Assembly: GCA_016937015.1 (NCBI GenBank)
Contig: JAFGWT010000431.1
Location: 1-37,734 of the forward strand
Direction of reading: 5' to 3'
From: Deltaproteobacteria bacterium
GTDB lineage: Bacteria > Myxococcota_A > Polyangia > JAAYKL01
DNA: 37,734 nt
How positions within the stretch are numbered: the stretch's first letter is position 1; each line of letters opens with the position of its first letter. Below, one piece after another: positions 1 to 8,187 of this stretch. Under the pieces are notes generated by a model. The model had not been told where the DNA came from, did no database searches, and worked only from the letters and a program-made list of their open reading frames with translations. The translations under genes and the position numbers were made by a program.

Positions 1-1560
1 ATTGTGGTGGCCAACCATCCTTTCGGCGCCGTTGAAGGAATTCTGCTGCTCGAAACACTTTTGCGCATACGGGCAGACGTAAAAATTATGGCCAATTCGT
101 TTTTGTCCATTTTTCCGGAACTCCGCAGACACAGCATTTTCGTAAATCCCTTTAACACCATGGATGCGCACCGGCAGAACATCAACGCGCTCAGGGAAGC
201 CACCCGATGGGTACAGCAGGGCGGATTACTGGCGGCTTTTCCGGCAGGAGAAGTGTCTCATTTCTCCCTGAGAAACGGCTGCGTCACCGATTCTGAATGG
301 AACCCGGCCGTGGCCATGATTGCCATAAAATGCAAAGTACCGGTAATCCCCATTTTCTTTCATGGTCAAAACAGCGCAACATTTCAATTCAGCGGCATGT
401 TGAGCCCAGCGCTCCGCACCATCCTGTTGCCACGGGAACTGTTCAATAAAAAAAACGCGAATCTGAAATATCGAATCGGCAAGCCAATTTCGGTTCGTAA
501 AGTGACATCGGCCAAATCCAAAGAATCCCTGACCGCGCTCATGCGTACCCGCACCTTTGCATTATCAGCCGCAGGCCATTCGCAAACAAACGAACAGACT
601 GATAAACGCCATCAGGCAGCTATCATTCCGCCTGTATCCCCCTTAAAGATCAGCGCGGAACTGCATAGCCTTCCTGCTGCGCAAAAATTGATTTCTCATC
701 ATTCCATGAGTGTGATGGTGGCGTACGCCAGACAGATTCCATCGGTGATGACCGAAATCGGACGTCTTCGGGAAATCACATTCCGAGCAGCGGGTGAAGG
801 CACCGGAAACGCGATGGACCTTGATCAATTCGATGAGCACTACCAGCACCTTATACTGTTTGATGAAGCCGAAAGCCGAATCGCCGGCGCCTACCGACTG
901 GGCGCGACAGATCTGATTGTCCCACGGCATGGCTTCTCCGGATTATACACCAATACGCTATTTGCCTTTTCCCGAAAAATGAAGCAGCAACTGGTTCCCG
1001 CTCTGGAACTGGGCCGTTCGTTCGTGGTGGCCGATTATCAGCGCAAGCCCCTTTCTCTGGCGCTGCTGTGGAAAGGTATCGGGCAATACGTATGCGCCCA
1101 TCCCCGCTATCGGATTCTGTTTGGGCCAGTTAGCATTTCGGCTGAATACAAGGCGTTATCACAGCAGCTGATGATGGCGTACTTCAAGCGCATTTTCGCA
1201 ACCCCCGATGCCAGGCGACTCATCCGCCCCAGGAATCCAGTGAAGCAGCCCCTCATCACGCGATGGGACATGGACAGCGTGCTGCGTGGCCTGCACAGCG
1301 AAGCAGACCTCTCGGCCCTGATTTCCGAAATCGAGGATGACCGAAAAGGAGTGCCCATTCTGCTTCGGCAGTATCTGGGACTCAACGGCAAAGTATTGCA
1401 ATTCAATCGCGACGAACAGTTTTCCAACGTGGTGGATGGGCTGATTATCGTGGACCTTGAAAAAGCCAACCCGGAGGTCCTTGCCCGCTACATGGGCAAA
1501 GCCCAGGCTGCCTGCTTTCTCCGATATCACCGGAGCGAAACCTGCTGCGACGCCTCGTAA
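1..1560 (+). CDS. Acyltransferase-GNAT fusion (putative hemolysin family), 5'-truncated
   Basis: The reading frame is open from the first base, so the true start lies before the window; 519 codons are visible. Near the N-terminus, NHPFG followed by AVEG matches the His motif of PlsC-like lysophospholipid acyltransferases. FPAGEVS about 70 residues later matches the substrate-binding FPEG-type motif. The middle (about residues 230-420) resembles the OlsB/COG3176 acyl-ACP N-acyltransferase fold, with MDLDQFDEHYQHL, IAGAYRLG and LELGRSFV as landmarks. This family makes or remodels acylated lipids such as ornithine lipids or lysophospholipids at the inner membrane. The acidic residue after the His motif is Glu where I expect Asp. 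A single gene with no tightly coupled downstream partner; the lipid substrate is not determined. The family call is firm and the precise reaction is inference. Confidence 0.82.
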   Translation: MVVANHPFGAVEGILLLETLLRIRADVKIMANSFLSIFPELRRHSIFVNPFNTMDAHRQNINALREATRWVQQGGLLAAFPAGEVSHFSLRNGCVTDSEWNPAVAMIAIKCKVPVIPIFFHGQNSATFQFSGMLSPALRTILLPRELFNKKNANLKYRIGKPISVRKVTSAKSKESLTALMRTRTFALSAAGHSQTNEQTDKRHQAAIIPPVSPLKISAELHSLPAAQKLISHHSMSVMVAYARQIPSVMTEIGRLREITFRAAGEGTGNAMDLDQFDEHYQHLILFDEAESRIAGAYRLGATDLIVPRHGFSGLYTNTLFAFSRKMKQQLVPALELGRSFVVADYQRKPLSLALLWKGIGQYVCAHPRYRILFGPVSISAEYKALSQQLMMAYFKRIFATPDARRLIRPRNPVKQPLITRWDMDSVLRGLHSEADLSALISEIEDDRKGVPILLRQYLGLNGKVLQFNRDEQFSNVVDGLIIVDLEKANPEVLARYMGKAQAACFLRYHRSETCCDAS

Positions 1561-1604
1561 TGATTTTTAAATGAAGTGATTTCCGCTCGAAAGTCTCAGG
1601 GGAG

Positions 1605-1813
1605 GGTCTTAAAAAGTTAAAAGCAGTCATTTTATCGTCTTGCGATTGCGCAGCAAGGCAAAAACACTGGGTTCATTTGTGCGGATACTTTCGGCGTCCT
1701 GGCCATCCAGCTCATCGCTCTCACTTTGCACAATCGCCTTAAGCACGAGTACGATGACGGCAGATTTTTGGATGGAATTATTCTGACCGCGCTGACATTT
1801 TCTGATGCAATCC
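1605..1813. repeat. Direct repeat copy 1 (~209 bp) upstream of the lipoprotein gene
   Basis: Aligns by eye with 3405-3613 at roughly 75-80% identity, from a shared GGTCTT box through AAGTTAAAA, GCAGTCATTTTATCG, TTGCGATTGCGCAGCAAGGC and CACAATCGCCTT to a final TCC. The two copies lie in the same orientation on either side of one lipoprotein gene. This copy makes up most of the 384-base gap 1561-1944; the rest holds no recognisable feature. The origin is unknown: it may be a duplicated gene fragment or a dispersed repeat family. Confidence 0.8.
1627..1798 (-). pseudogene. Frameshifted copy of the 56-codon repeat-borne reading frame
   Basis: From a conserved ATG (1796-1798) to a conserved TGA (1627-1629) this copy is 172 nt, against 171 nt in the copy at 3428-3598. 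One extra base near codon 7 breaks the frame. The remaining codons align without gaps and end in the same tail (FALLRNRKTIK here, FALLRNRKAIK in the other copy). The downstream part is also open from 1905, but with an unrelated N-terminus. No recognised domain. It is either a decayed small gene or the 3' relic of a larger one; function unknown. Confidence 0.45.
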
Positions 1814-1944
1814 TGGTAAGGAAAATGATAAATTGGGCACAAATACATCACGTGCAATCGAAACAGGCCCGGATGCCCGCGTGGTGGGCACAGGAAAGCC
1901 GGCATCTGTTCAGTTAAACAGAAATTAGGGTTCGGAATTGGATT

Positions 1945-3378
1945 ATGAAGCAGGTTGGAATCATCAGAACATTGAAGGGGCTATGTTTTAGCCGTTTTTT
2001 TCGGGTCGCGTTACCAATGCTGCCCGGGCTGTTATTCGTGGCCGCTGCCACCTATGGCTGTGCGGATGGGAATGGATTGGATGACGTTATCATTCTGGAA
2101 GGGGATCGTGATTTGCCGGCAGAGGCGCTCCAGTCTGAAAACCCAAATCCGGTTCCTGTCGAAATTCAAACAGAGAACGACTACGTGGTGCTGACCCGCA
2201 ATATCTCCTGTGGTACCGAGGCAATCGCGGTGGAGGCTCATGAAGTCGCCTTTAGCACCAGTGGCGTCGACGGCCCCTGGATAGACCTGCAAAAGGTGAA
2301 TCCGGTTTTTGAAGACGACCAGGATTTTCAGATTCGTGGCATCAGGGGGGAGATTCCCCCGGACAACGTCAGAAGTTTGAGAGAAAACACATGGTACCCG
2401 ATTCGGGTGTGGTTTCCGGCGCTCGGCGACTACCTGATTGAGCCCAATGGCATCTGTTTTGGCGCCTGCCCAGTGATAGTCCAGCCGGATACAGAGTCGG
2501 ATACGGACTCTGACACCAGTTCCGGCAAAGATACGACTGCTCAGGATACGGAGGGCACAGCCTACAATCCAGCGGTGGACGATCCCATCGAGCTCACGAA
2601 CAATTCGGGGAAAGTATACCAGGCGGAATGTGCCTTTGGGCCCAATATGGGAGATTGCTCCGGTGAATCGGTCGTCCCAGGCAATGCAGTGAATGATGAT
2701 GAGCCACCGGTTTGCCTGGACCCTGATACCTGCAAAGTTGTCACGAATATCGTTCCTGGGGCATACATAAAAATTGACGATCTTACGATGAGCAATTATC
2801 GCAGCATTTATATTGGGCTGGCATCGGGAAATCCGGAAGCTACTTTAATTGCAAGATTAAACAATCCCCTGCAGGGATATACGCTGGGCGAATATCCCGT
2901 GTACACCGGTGACTCGGCGCAATTCAAGGTGTTTCACTTCGCTTTGGACTTTTCGTCTATTCCCTTGTCCGGGGCTCAGGGAACGAACTCATTTTTGCTG
3001 ATTGGTGGCGAAAACGCGGATGAGAGTAACAATGCCAACATCGACTGGCTGGTACTCTCCGACGAACAGGTCGGCCCCTATGATCCGGACAGTTGTGAAG
3101 CGCTGGAAGACTGCATACCAGGCTGCTGGGACTGCGCATTGTATGATTACTGCACGCCACAGCGGCAAATCTGTGATGCAAATCCCGAGTGTGGGGCCAT
3201 CCGTCAGTGCGTTGAGGAGGACAACGCCGGCCTTATCGGTAGCTATACCGACGATATGGTGCCCTGCATCGCTGCCCACCCCGACGGCCAGAGTGACTTT
3301 GAAGAACTGGCGTTTTGCATTATGTGCAGGGTATGTCAATCCGGATGCCAGGAATGGGGGGCGCGCTGCAACCAATAG
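1945..3378 (+). CDS. Cys-rich secreted lipoprotein with acidic linker
   Basis: 477 residues. A hydrophobic N-terminal segment ends in ATYGC, a plausible lipobox with Cys39 as the lipidated residue, which suggests export and lipid anchoring. Residues about 180-200 form a short acidic DTESDTDSDT linker. Residues about 205-375 begin with VYQAEC and end with IDWLVLSDE, loosely like a carbohydrate-binding jelly-roll (CBM6/CBM35 type); this is suggestive only. The last ~95 residues hold about 15 cysteines in C-x2-C, C-x3-C and C-x5-C spacings with a central AAHPDGQSDFEEL. I associate that arrangement with Cys-rich modules of Myxococcota lipoproteins. The start is the ATG after a weak GGAATTGGATT. 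It stands alone between the two direct repeats. No enzymatic function is claimed. Confidence 0.75.
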   Translation: MKQVGIIRTLKGLCFSRFFRVALPMLPGLLFVAAATYGCADGNGLDDVIILEGDRDLPAEALQSENPNPVPVEIQTENDYVVLTRNISCGTEAIAVEAHEVAFSTSGVDGPWIDLQKVNPVFEDDQDFQIRGIRGEIPPDNVRSLRENTWYPIRVWFPALGDYLIEPNGICFGACPVIVQPDTESDTDSDTSSGKDTTAQDTEGTAYNPAVDDPIELTNNSGKVYQAECAFGPNMGDCSGESVVPGNAVNDDEPPVCLDPDTCKVVTNIVPGAYIKIDDLTMSNYRSIYIGLASGNPEATLIARLNNPLQGYTLGEYPVYTGDSAQFKVFHFALDFSSIPLSGAQGTNSFLLIGGENADESNNANIDWLVLSDEQVGPYDPDSCEALEDCIPGCWDCALYDYCTPQRQICDANPECGAIRQCVEEDNAGLIGSYTDDMVPCIAAHPDGQSDFEELAFCIMCRVCQSGCQEWGARCNQ

Positions 3379-3404
3379 CACTTACAAAGGGACCGCTTAC
3401 AAAT

Positions 3405-3613
3405 GGTCTTTACAAGTTAAAAAGCAGTCATTTTATCGCTTTGCGATTGCGCAGCAAGGCAAACACACGGGGTTCATTTGCGCGGATACTTTCGGCGCCG
3501 TCATCATCCTGAACATCGCTCTTGCTTTCCACAATCGCCTTCAGCACGAGTTCGATAACGGCAGATTTTTGGGCCGATATTTCTTCCGATGTCAGCATTC
3601 TCAGAATTAGTCC
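3405..3613. repeat. Direct repeat copy 2 (~209 bp) downstream of the lipoprotein gene
   Basis: The partner of 1605-1813, in the same orientation. It fills most of the 329-base gap 3379-3707. The rest of the gap (3614-3707) shows a small stem TCGGT-CTCA-ACCGA at 3702-3715 over the nqrF stop codon, but no U-tract, so no terminator is called. Confidence 0.8.
3428..3598 (-). CDS. Possible 56-residue small protein within the repeat
   Basis: An open frame of 56 codons starts at the ATG (3596-3598) that is conserved in both repeat copies. The frame stays open a few codons upstream to a TAG. The product starts MLTSEEISAQKSAVIELVL, has an acidic middle (SKSDVQDDDGAESI) and ends in a basic tail FALLRNRKAIK. 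From the QKS codons on, the two copies align without indels, with about five synonymous and eleven non-synonymous codon changes by hand count. No good ribosome-binding site precedes the ATG, which weakens the case for an expressed gene. It could be a 3' fragment of a larger gene. No family recognised. Confidence 0.3.
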   Translation of the reverse strand: MLTSEEISAQKSAVIELVLKAIVESKSDVQDDDGAESIRANEPRVFALLRNRKAIK

Positions 3614-3707
3614 AGGGACAAACTATTCAGAATCTGTGTCCATGGAAATCCACGTCGCGGGGCCAACAGGGTTTTCGGTTTGTATGGACAGGAGGAGGGA
3701 CTCGGTC

Positions 3708-4931
3708 TCAACCGAAGTCGTCGTACAGGATGTTTTCGCGCTCAACACCCAGGTCGACAAGCATGTTGGTGACGGCGTCGTTCATCATGGGGGGGCCGCA
3801 GAGGTAGTATTCAATCTCTTCGGGGGCTTCGTGGTTTTTGAGATAGTTTTCGTACAGCACCTGATGAATGAATCCCACCGGGCCGTCCCAGTTGTCTTCG
3901 GGCAGTGGCTCAGAGAGCGCCAGATGCCAGGTGAAGTTGGGATTCTCGGCCTGCAGTTGATCAAATTCGTCATCATAGAATGACTCACGACGGCTTCGGG
4001 CGCCGTACCAGAAGGTCATCTTTCGATTTGTCCGAATCCGTTTCAGCTGATCGAAAATATGCGAACGCATGGGGGCCATGCCTGCCCCGCCGCCGACAAA
4101 ACACATCTCTTTATCGGTCTCGCGGGCAAAAAACTCTCCATATGGACCGGAGATGATGACTTCATCCCCAGGCTTCAGATTGAAGATATACGAGGACATT
4201 ATCCCTGGCGGCACATCGGGCTTGCCCGGAGGCGGCGACGCAATACGCACGTTGAGCATGATGATGTCCTTTTCCTCCGGATAGCTGGCCATGGAATATG
4301 CCCGGGTGGTCTCTTCGGAAACTTTGGACACATACTGCCACATGTTGAACTTGTCCCAGTCCCCCCGGTAGTCTGTCTCAATATCGAAATCCTTATAGTT
4401 CACCACATGAGGCGGCGCTTCAATTTGAATGTATCCCCCCGCTCTGAATGGCACCGCTTCACCGGCAGGCAGTTCCAGCACCAGCTCCTTAATAAAGGTG
4501 GCGACGTTGTGATTGGAGCGCACCTTGCAAGTCCATTTACGAACATTGAAGATTTCGTCGGGGATGCCCAGACTCATGTCCTGCTTGACCTTGACCTGAC
4601 ACGACAGCCGAACGCCCTCCCGGGCTTCCTTCCGATTCACGTGCCCGGTTTCAGTGGGCAGCAATGCACCGCCGCCTTCGAATACCTTTATTTTGCAAAC
4701 GCCACATGTGCCCTGTCCACCGCAGGCGGAGGGGATGAATATTTTCTGCTGTCCCAATGTATCGAGCAGCGTGGCGCCGGCATTGACTTCCCTGGTCAGC
4801 GCATCGTCCCCATTTATGCGCAGCTTCACCTTGCCCTGTGCCACCATCATTTTTTTGGCGGCAAGCAGTACAATGACCAAAAGCAGGATCACCGCTACAA
4901 ACATGGCCACACCCAGTATAATTGTTTCCAT
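3708..4931 (-). CDS. nqrF: Na+-translocating NADH:quinone reductase subunit F
   Basis: 407 residues, the full family length. NqrF is the electron entry subunit: it oxidises NADH on the cytoplasmic side and passes electrons through FAD and a 2Fe-2S cluster. Visible features in order are one N-terminal membrane helix (about 3-26), ferredoxin cysteines C70, C76, C79 and C111, the FAD motif RAYSMASY (R210-Y217), Ser246 in the [10 protein letters not shown] stretch, the NADH-binding [10 protein letters not shown] (about 280-289), YYLCGPP (Cys378) and the terminal aromatic YDDFG. The cysteine, Arg210, Tyr212 and Ser246 positions coincide with those I recall being studied in the Vibrio cholerae enzyme. 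Last gene of the nqr operon, 17 bases after nqrE. Confidence 0.97.
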   Translation of the reverse strand: METIILGVAMFVAVILLLVIVLLAAKKMMVAQGKVKLRINGDDALTREVNAGATLLDTLGQQKIFIPSACGGQGTCGVCKIKVFEGGGALLPTETGHVNRKEAREGVRLSCQVKVKQDMSLGIPDEIFNVRKWTCKVRSNHNVATFIKELVLELPAGEAVPFRAGGYIQIEAPPHVVNYKDFDIETDYRGDWDKFNMWQYVSKVSEETTRAYSMASYPEEKDIIMLNVRIASPPPGKPDVPPGIMSSYIFNLKPGDEVIISGPYGEFFARETDKEMCFVGGGAGMAPMRSHIFDQLKRIRTNRKMTFWYGARSRRESFYDDEFDQLQAENPNFTWHLALSEPLPEDNWDGPVGFIHQVLYENYLKNHEAPEEIEYYLCGPPMMNDAVTNMLVDLGVERENILYDDFG

Positions 4932-4948
4932 CGTCTCTACCCTCCCCG

Positions 4949-5566
4949 CTACAGCTGAATGCCTGCGAACGCCATAAAGGCAATGGCCATAAGTCCCGTG
5001 AGCAGGAAGGTAATTCCCAACCCTCTAAGCCCGGACGGAATATTGTTGAATTTCAGACGCTCCCGAATAGCCGCCAGCGCCGCAATCGCCATGAGCCAGC
5101 CAATGCCGGACCCAAAACCAAACACCAGACTTTCGCCCGGGGTATAGCTGCGCTCCACCATAAACAGTGCCGCACCGAGAATGGCGCAGTTCACCGCAAT
5201 CAGCGGCAAAAACACCCCCAGCGCACTGTAAAGCGCCGGCACATACTTATCCAGGGCCATCTCCACAATCTGCACCACCGCAGCAATGGTCCCAATGAAT
5301 GTTAGAAAGTTCAAAAACGACAAATCCACGTTCGCCAGCGACGGGTGAATCCACGCCATTGCGCCGGCCGACAGGAAAGACCAGTAAATGATGGCATTGA
5401 GTGGCATGGTGACCGTTAGCACAAATGTCACCGCAATCCCCAGCCCCACAGCGGTATCCACTTTTCGGGATACCGCAAGGAAGGAACACATGCCCAGAAA
5501 AAACGCGAGCGCCATGTTCTCAACGAAAATCGCTTTGATTGAAAGACTTAAATAATGCTCAAGCAT
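4949..5566 (-). CDS. nqrE: Na+-translocating NADH:quinone reductase subunit E
   Basis: 205 residues and almost entirely hydrophobic, with about six membrane helices, as expected for NqrE. NqrD and NqrE are pseudosymmetric inner-membrane partners that hold a shared iron centre between half-helices. The expected cysteines are present here at C27 (LGMCSFL) and C127 (AVNCAIL). The N-terminus [20 protein letters not shown] is characteristic of the subunit. It starts three bases after the nqrD stop (gap 5567-5569), so translational coupling is likely. Confidence 0.96.
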   Translation of the reverse strand: MLEHYLSLSIKAIFVENMALAFFLGMCSFLAVSRKVDTAVGLGIAVTFVLTVTMPLNAIIYWSFLSAGAMAWIHPSLANVDLSFLNFLTFIGTIAAVVQIVEMALDKYVPALYSALGVFLPLIAVNCAILGAALFMVERSYTPGESLVFGFGSGIGWLMAIAALAAIRERLKFNNIPSGLRGLGITFLLTGLMAIAFMAFAGIQL

Positions 5567-5569
5567 GGC

Positions 5570-6193
5570 TTATTCCTCTTCTTTCAACTGGGGTTTCCAG
5601 GTTCGAAGCGCCCAGATGCTCAGACCGATGACAAAAAACGCGCCCGGAGCCAATACCATCAGACCGTTGGGCGTATACCAGCCGCCCTCGCTTGCCAGCG
5701 GCAACAGCTGGATGCCAAAGATTCGTCCGGAGCCCGTCAGCTCACGAACAAATCCGGTCAGAATTAAAAAGAAACTGTACCCAAACCCATTGCCGATACC
5801 GTCAATAAAACTTTCGAAGGGTTTGCGCTGCATGGCAAACGCCTCGGCACGGCCCATCACGATGCAGTTTGTGATAATCAGTCCCACGAACACCGACAGC
5901 TGTTTGCTGACATCAAATACGAATGCCTTTAATATCTGGTCGGTAATGATCACCAGAGACGCAATGATGGTCAGCTGAACGATAATTCGGATATTCGCCG
6001 GAATGTAATTGCGTATAAGACTGACACTCAGTCCGGAAAAACCGGTGACCACAGTCAATGCGATAGCCATCACAAAGGACGAATTCATCTGTGTGGTTAC
6101 CGCCAGCGCGGAACAGATGCCCAGCACCTGACCGGCGATGGGGTTGTTGTCAAACAATGGATCCAGGAGGATCTCTTTGGTTTTACTTGCCAT
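5570..6193 (-). CDS. nqrD: Na+-translocating NADH:quinone reductase subunit D
   Basis: 207 residues with about six membrane helices. The partner of NqrE in the sodium-conducting membrane core. The family landmarks [17 protein letters not shown] and [14 protein letters not shown] carry C27 and C110, the cysteines expected to contribute to the intramembrane iron centre shared with NqrE. Its start codon directly follows the nqrC stop (nqrC ends at 6194), indicating tight operon coupling. No anomalies seen. Confidence 0.96.
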   Translation of the reverse strand: MASKTKEILLDPLFDNNPIAGQVLGICSALAVTTQMNSSFVMAIALTVVTGFSGLSVSLIRNYIPANIRIIVQLTIIASLVIITDQILKAFVFDVSKQLSVFVGLIITNCIVMGRAEAFAMQRKPFESFIDGIGNGFGYSFFLILTGFVRELTGSGRIFGIQLLPLASEGGWYTPNGLMVLAPGAFFVIGLSIWALRTWKPQLKEEE

Positions 6194-6973
6194 CTACTTC
6201 CCCCCTTTCCGAATATCCTCAAGGAAAGGTCCAAATCCGTTTTCCCCAATCCAGAAATTCACCAACGCAGTCACGCCGTTGCCGGTCAGGGTGGCCCCCG
6301 AGAGGCCATCCACCGCGTGAGGATCTGCTTCCGGTGTTCCGGCAGCGCCCTTGATTACTTTAAATGCAGGGGTGAAATTTCCGTCAAAAACCTTACGTCC
6401 CTTCCACAGCGCGGTCCATTTGGGATTTTCGATTTCGCCACCCAGACCGGGCGTTTCCCCATGTTCGTAGAACGACACGCCTCTGACGGTCGTGGTATCC
6501 ACATCCAGCGCCAAAAAGCCATAGAGTGTGGACCACAATCCCTTGCCGTTTACAGGCAGAATAATCATCGCCGGCGCGCCGTTTTCAAGCACCTTGTACA
6601 CCACCGCCTGACTTGGAATCCGCAGCACTTTCGCCGCGTTCTCAGGTGCCTTGTAACTGAGGTCCTTATCCGCCAAAGCAGCACGCATGTCCAAAGATGT
6701 GGGATCCACGCCTTCAACCACTTTGCCGGTTTTGACATCAATCACCAACGCCTCGATGGATTTATACAGTTCTGCAACTTTGGCTGCAGTGACTTCTTCA
6801 TCTGGCGCCAGCAATCCCGCTGCCTTGAGGACGTTTTTCTGTTCGTCGAGTTTTTTATTGTGATCCTGCCTGTCCTTCAACGCAACCGCCGACAGACAGA
6901 CAAAGATGGAGCATACAAGGCAGACAGCCGCTGCAAACCCCATGGTGTATGCAGTTCCATGTTTAGCCGACAT
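6194..6973 (-). CDS. nqrC: Na+-translocating NADH:quinone reductase subunit C
   Basis: 259 residues from the ATG at 6971-6973 (MSAKHGTAYT). A longer in-frame start at 7012 would lie deep inside nqrB. One N-terminal membrane helix precedes a periplasmic FMN domain. FMN is attached through a phosphoester bond to the Thr of the SGAT motif, here LSGATLTGNG with Thr228 as acceptor. The LGGEIENPKW stretch is also typical. The gene overlaps the nqrB stop by 11 bases. Attachment needs an ApbE flavin transferase, and no apbE lies in this window, so it must be encoded elsewhere. Confidence 0.95.
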   Translation of the reverse strand: MSAKHGTAYTMGFAAAVCLVCSIFVCLSAVALKDRQDHNKKLDEQKNVLKAAGLLAPDEEVTAAKVAELYKSIEALVIDVKTGKVVEGVDPTSLDMRAALADKDLSYKAPENAAKVLRIPSQAVVYKVLENGAPAMIILPVNGKGLWSTLYGFLALDVDTTTVRGVSFYEHGETPGLGGEIENPKWTALWKGRKVFDGNFTPAFKVIKGAAGTPEADPHAVDGLSGATLTGNGVTALVNFWIGENGFGPFLEDIRKGGK

Positions 6974-8186
6974 ATCTTGCCATCCTTTTCTTTTTATGCG
7001 CCTTGACCACATAATAATCGATGAGCGGCGCGAACACGTTCATCAGCAGAATCGAAAGCATCATGCCCTCCGGATACGCAGGATTGACAGTGCGCACGAG
7101 AATCACCAGTACACCAATTAAAAAGCCGTAAATAATCCGCGCCGTGTTTGACACAGGTGCGGTAACCGGGTCGGTGGCCATAAACACCGTACCAAACGCA
7201 AATCCGCCCAGCACCAGGTGCCATTCAAATGGCATTGCCATCATTGGATTTGTCTCTGACCCAACCGCATTGAACAGGGTCGACATGGCGAATGCCCCAG
7301 CCACCACCGAAATCATGATTCGCCAGGAAGCAACGCCGGTCACAATTAATATAAACGCGCCAATCAGGCATGCCGCAACCGACGTTTCACCCAGGCTCCC
7401 CGGGATATAGCCCATAAACGAGTTGTACCACAGATGGCTAATGCCGTTGAGAGTGTCAATTCCCTGCTCTGCCGCCAGCGCCAGCGGTGTCGCCGCGCTG
7501 TATCCGTCCACGGCAACCCACACCGAATTCCCGGAAATATCTGGTGCATAGGCAAAAAACAGAAACGCCCGTGCGGTCAGCGCCGGATTTAGAATGTTAT
7601 ATCCCACACCGCCAAACACTTCTTTACCGATAACAATGCCAAAGGACGTGGCCAACGCCACCTGCCACAGGGGAATGGTTGCCGGCACCAGCATTGGAAT
7701 GAGCATACCGGTAACAAAAAAGCCTTCGTTGACTTCGTGTTTCCGCACCGCGGCAAATAGCACCTCCCAGAAACCGCCCACCGCAAATGTGACGATAAGA
7801 ATCGGAGCATAGTACATGAGCCCGTGCACAAAACAGGCAATCACGCTGGTGGGGTCAAACCCCAGTCCCGTCATCAGGAAAAGGGTTGTCTGCCAGTTGG
7901 TGAGTGCATTCAGTGCCTGCACATCCGGGAGGATAGGCGAAATCGCAAGATTGGCCTGATACCCGGCGTTATAAATGCCAAGTAAAATGGCGGGGGTCAT
8001 GGCCACGACCACCGTAATCATCATTCTTTTCAGGTCCACCGCATCCCGTACAAAAGACGGCTTCTTGCTGGTCGCGCCGGGGGTGTACAGGAAGGTGTCA
8101 ATGGCCTCATACAGGGGATACAGTTTTTCAAAACGCCCCCCTTTTTCGAAGGCTTTTCCCTGTTTATCCAGAAACTTTCTGAGCAT
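6963..8186 (-). CDS. nqrB: Na+-translocating NADH:quinone reductase subunit B
   Basis: 407 residues with about ten predicted membrane helices. NqrB is the main membrane subunit; it binds riboflavin, carries a covalent FMN and forms much of the Na+ path. The FMN site is DGYSAATPLA with Thr233 as acceptor (Thr236 in Vibrio cholerae, from memory). Other landmarks are NEGFFVTGMLIP, NILNPALTARAFLFFAY and the N-terminal amphipathic segment before PSFVRDAVDLKRMM. Its ATG lies one base after the nqrA stop (8188), so the two are probably translated together. Confidence 0.96.
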   Translation of the reverse strand: MLRKFLDKQGKAFEKGGRFEKLYPLYEAIDTFLYTPGATSKKPSFVRDAVDLKRMMITVVVAMTPAILLGIYNAGYQANLAISPILPDVQALNALTNWQTTLFLMTGLGFDPTSVIACFVHGLMYYAPILIVTFAVGGFWEVLFAAVRKHEVNEGFFVTGMLIPMLVPATIPLWQVALATSFGIVIGKEVFGGVGYNILNPALTARAFLFFAYAPDISGNSVWVAVDGYSAATPLALAAEQGIDTLNGISHLWYNSFMGYIPGSLGETSVAACLIGAFILIVTGVASWRIMISVVAGAFAMSTLFNAVGSETNPMMAMPFEWHLVLGGFAFGTVFMATDPVTAPVSNTARIIYGFLIGVLVILVRTVNPAYPEGMMLSILLMNVFAPLIDYYVVKAHKKKRMARYVG

Positions 8187-8187
8187 G

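Noticed and set aside
1726-1917. 63-codon + strand frame in repeat copy 1
   Set aside because: It is not preserved in the other copy, while the - strand frame is. It has no ribosome-binding site.
1561-3707. Insertion sequence or transposon bounded by the two repeats
   Set aside because: No transposase gene, terminal inverted repeats or target-site duplication was seen, and the repeats are diverged and carry their own reading frame.
3700-3716. Terminator at the end of nqrF
   Set aside because: The stem is only five base pairs, lies over the stop codon and has no U-tract.
4059-4958. 299-codon + strand open frame opposite nqrF
   Set aside because: It is fully antisense to a conserved gene, with His/Arg-rich composition typical of a shadow frame.
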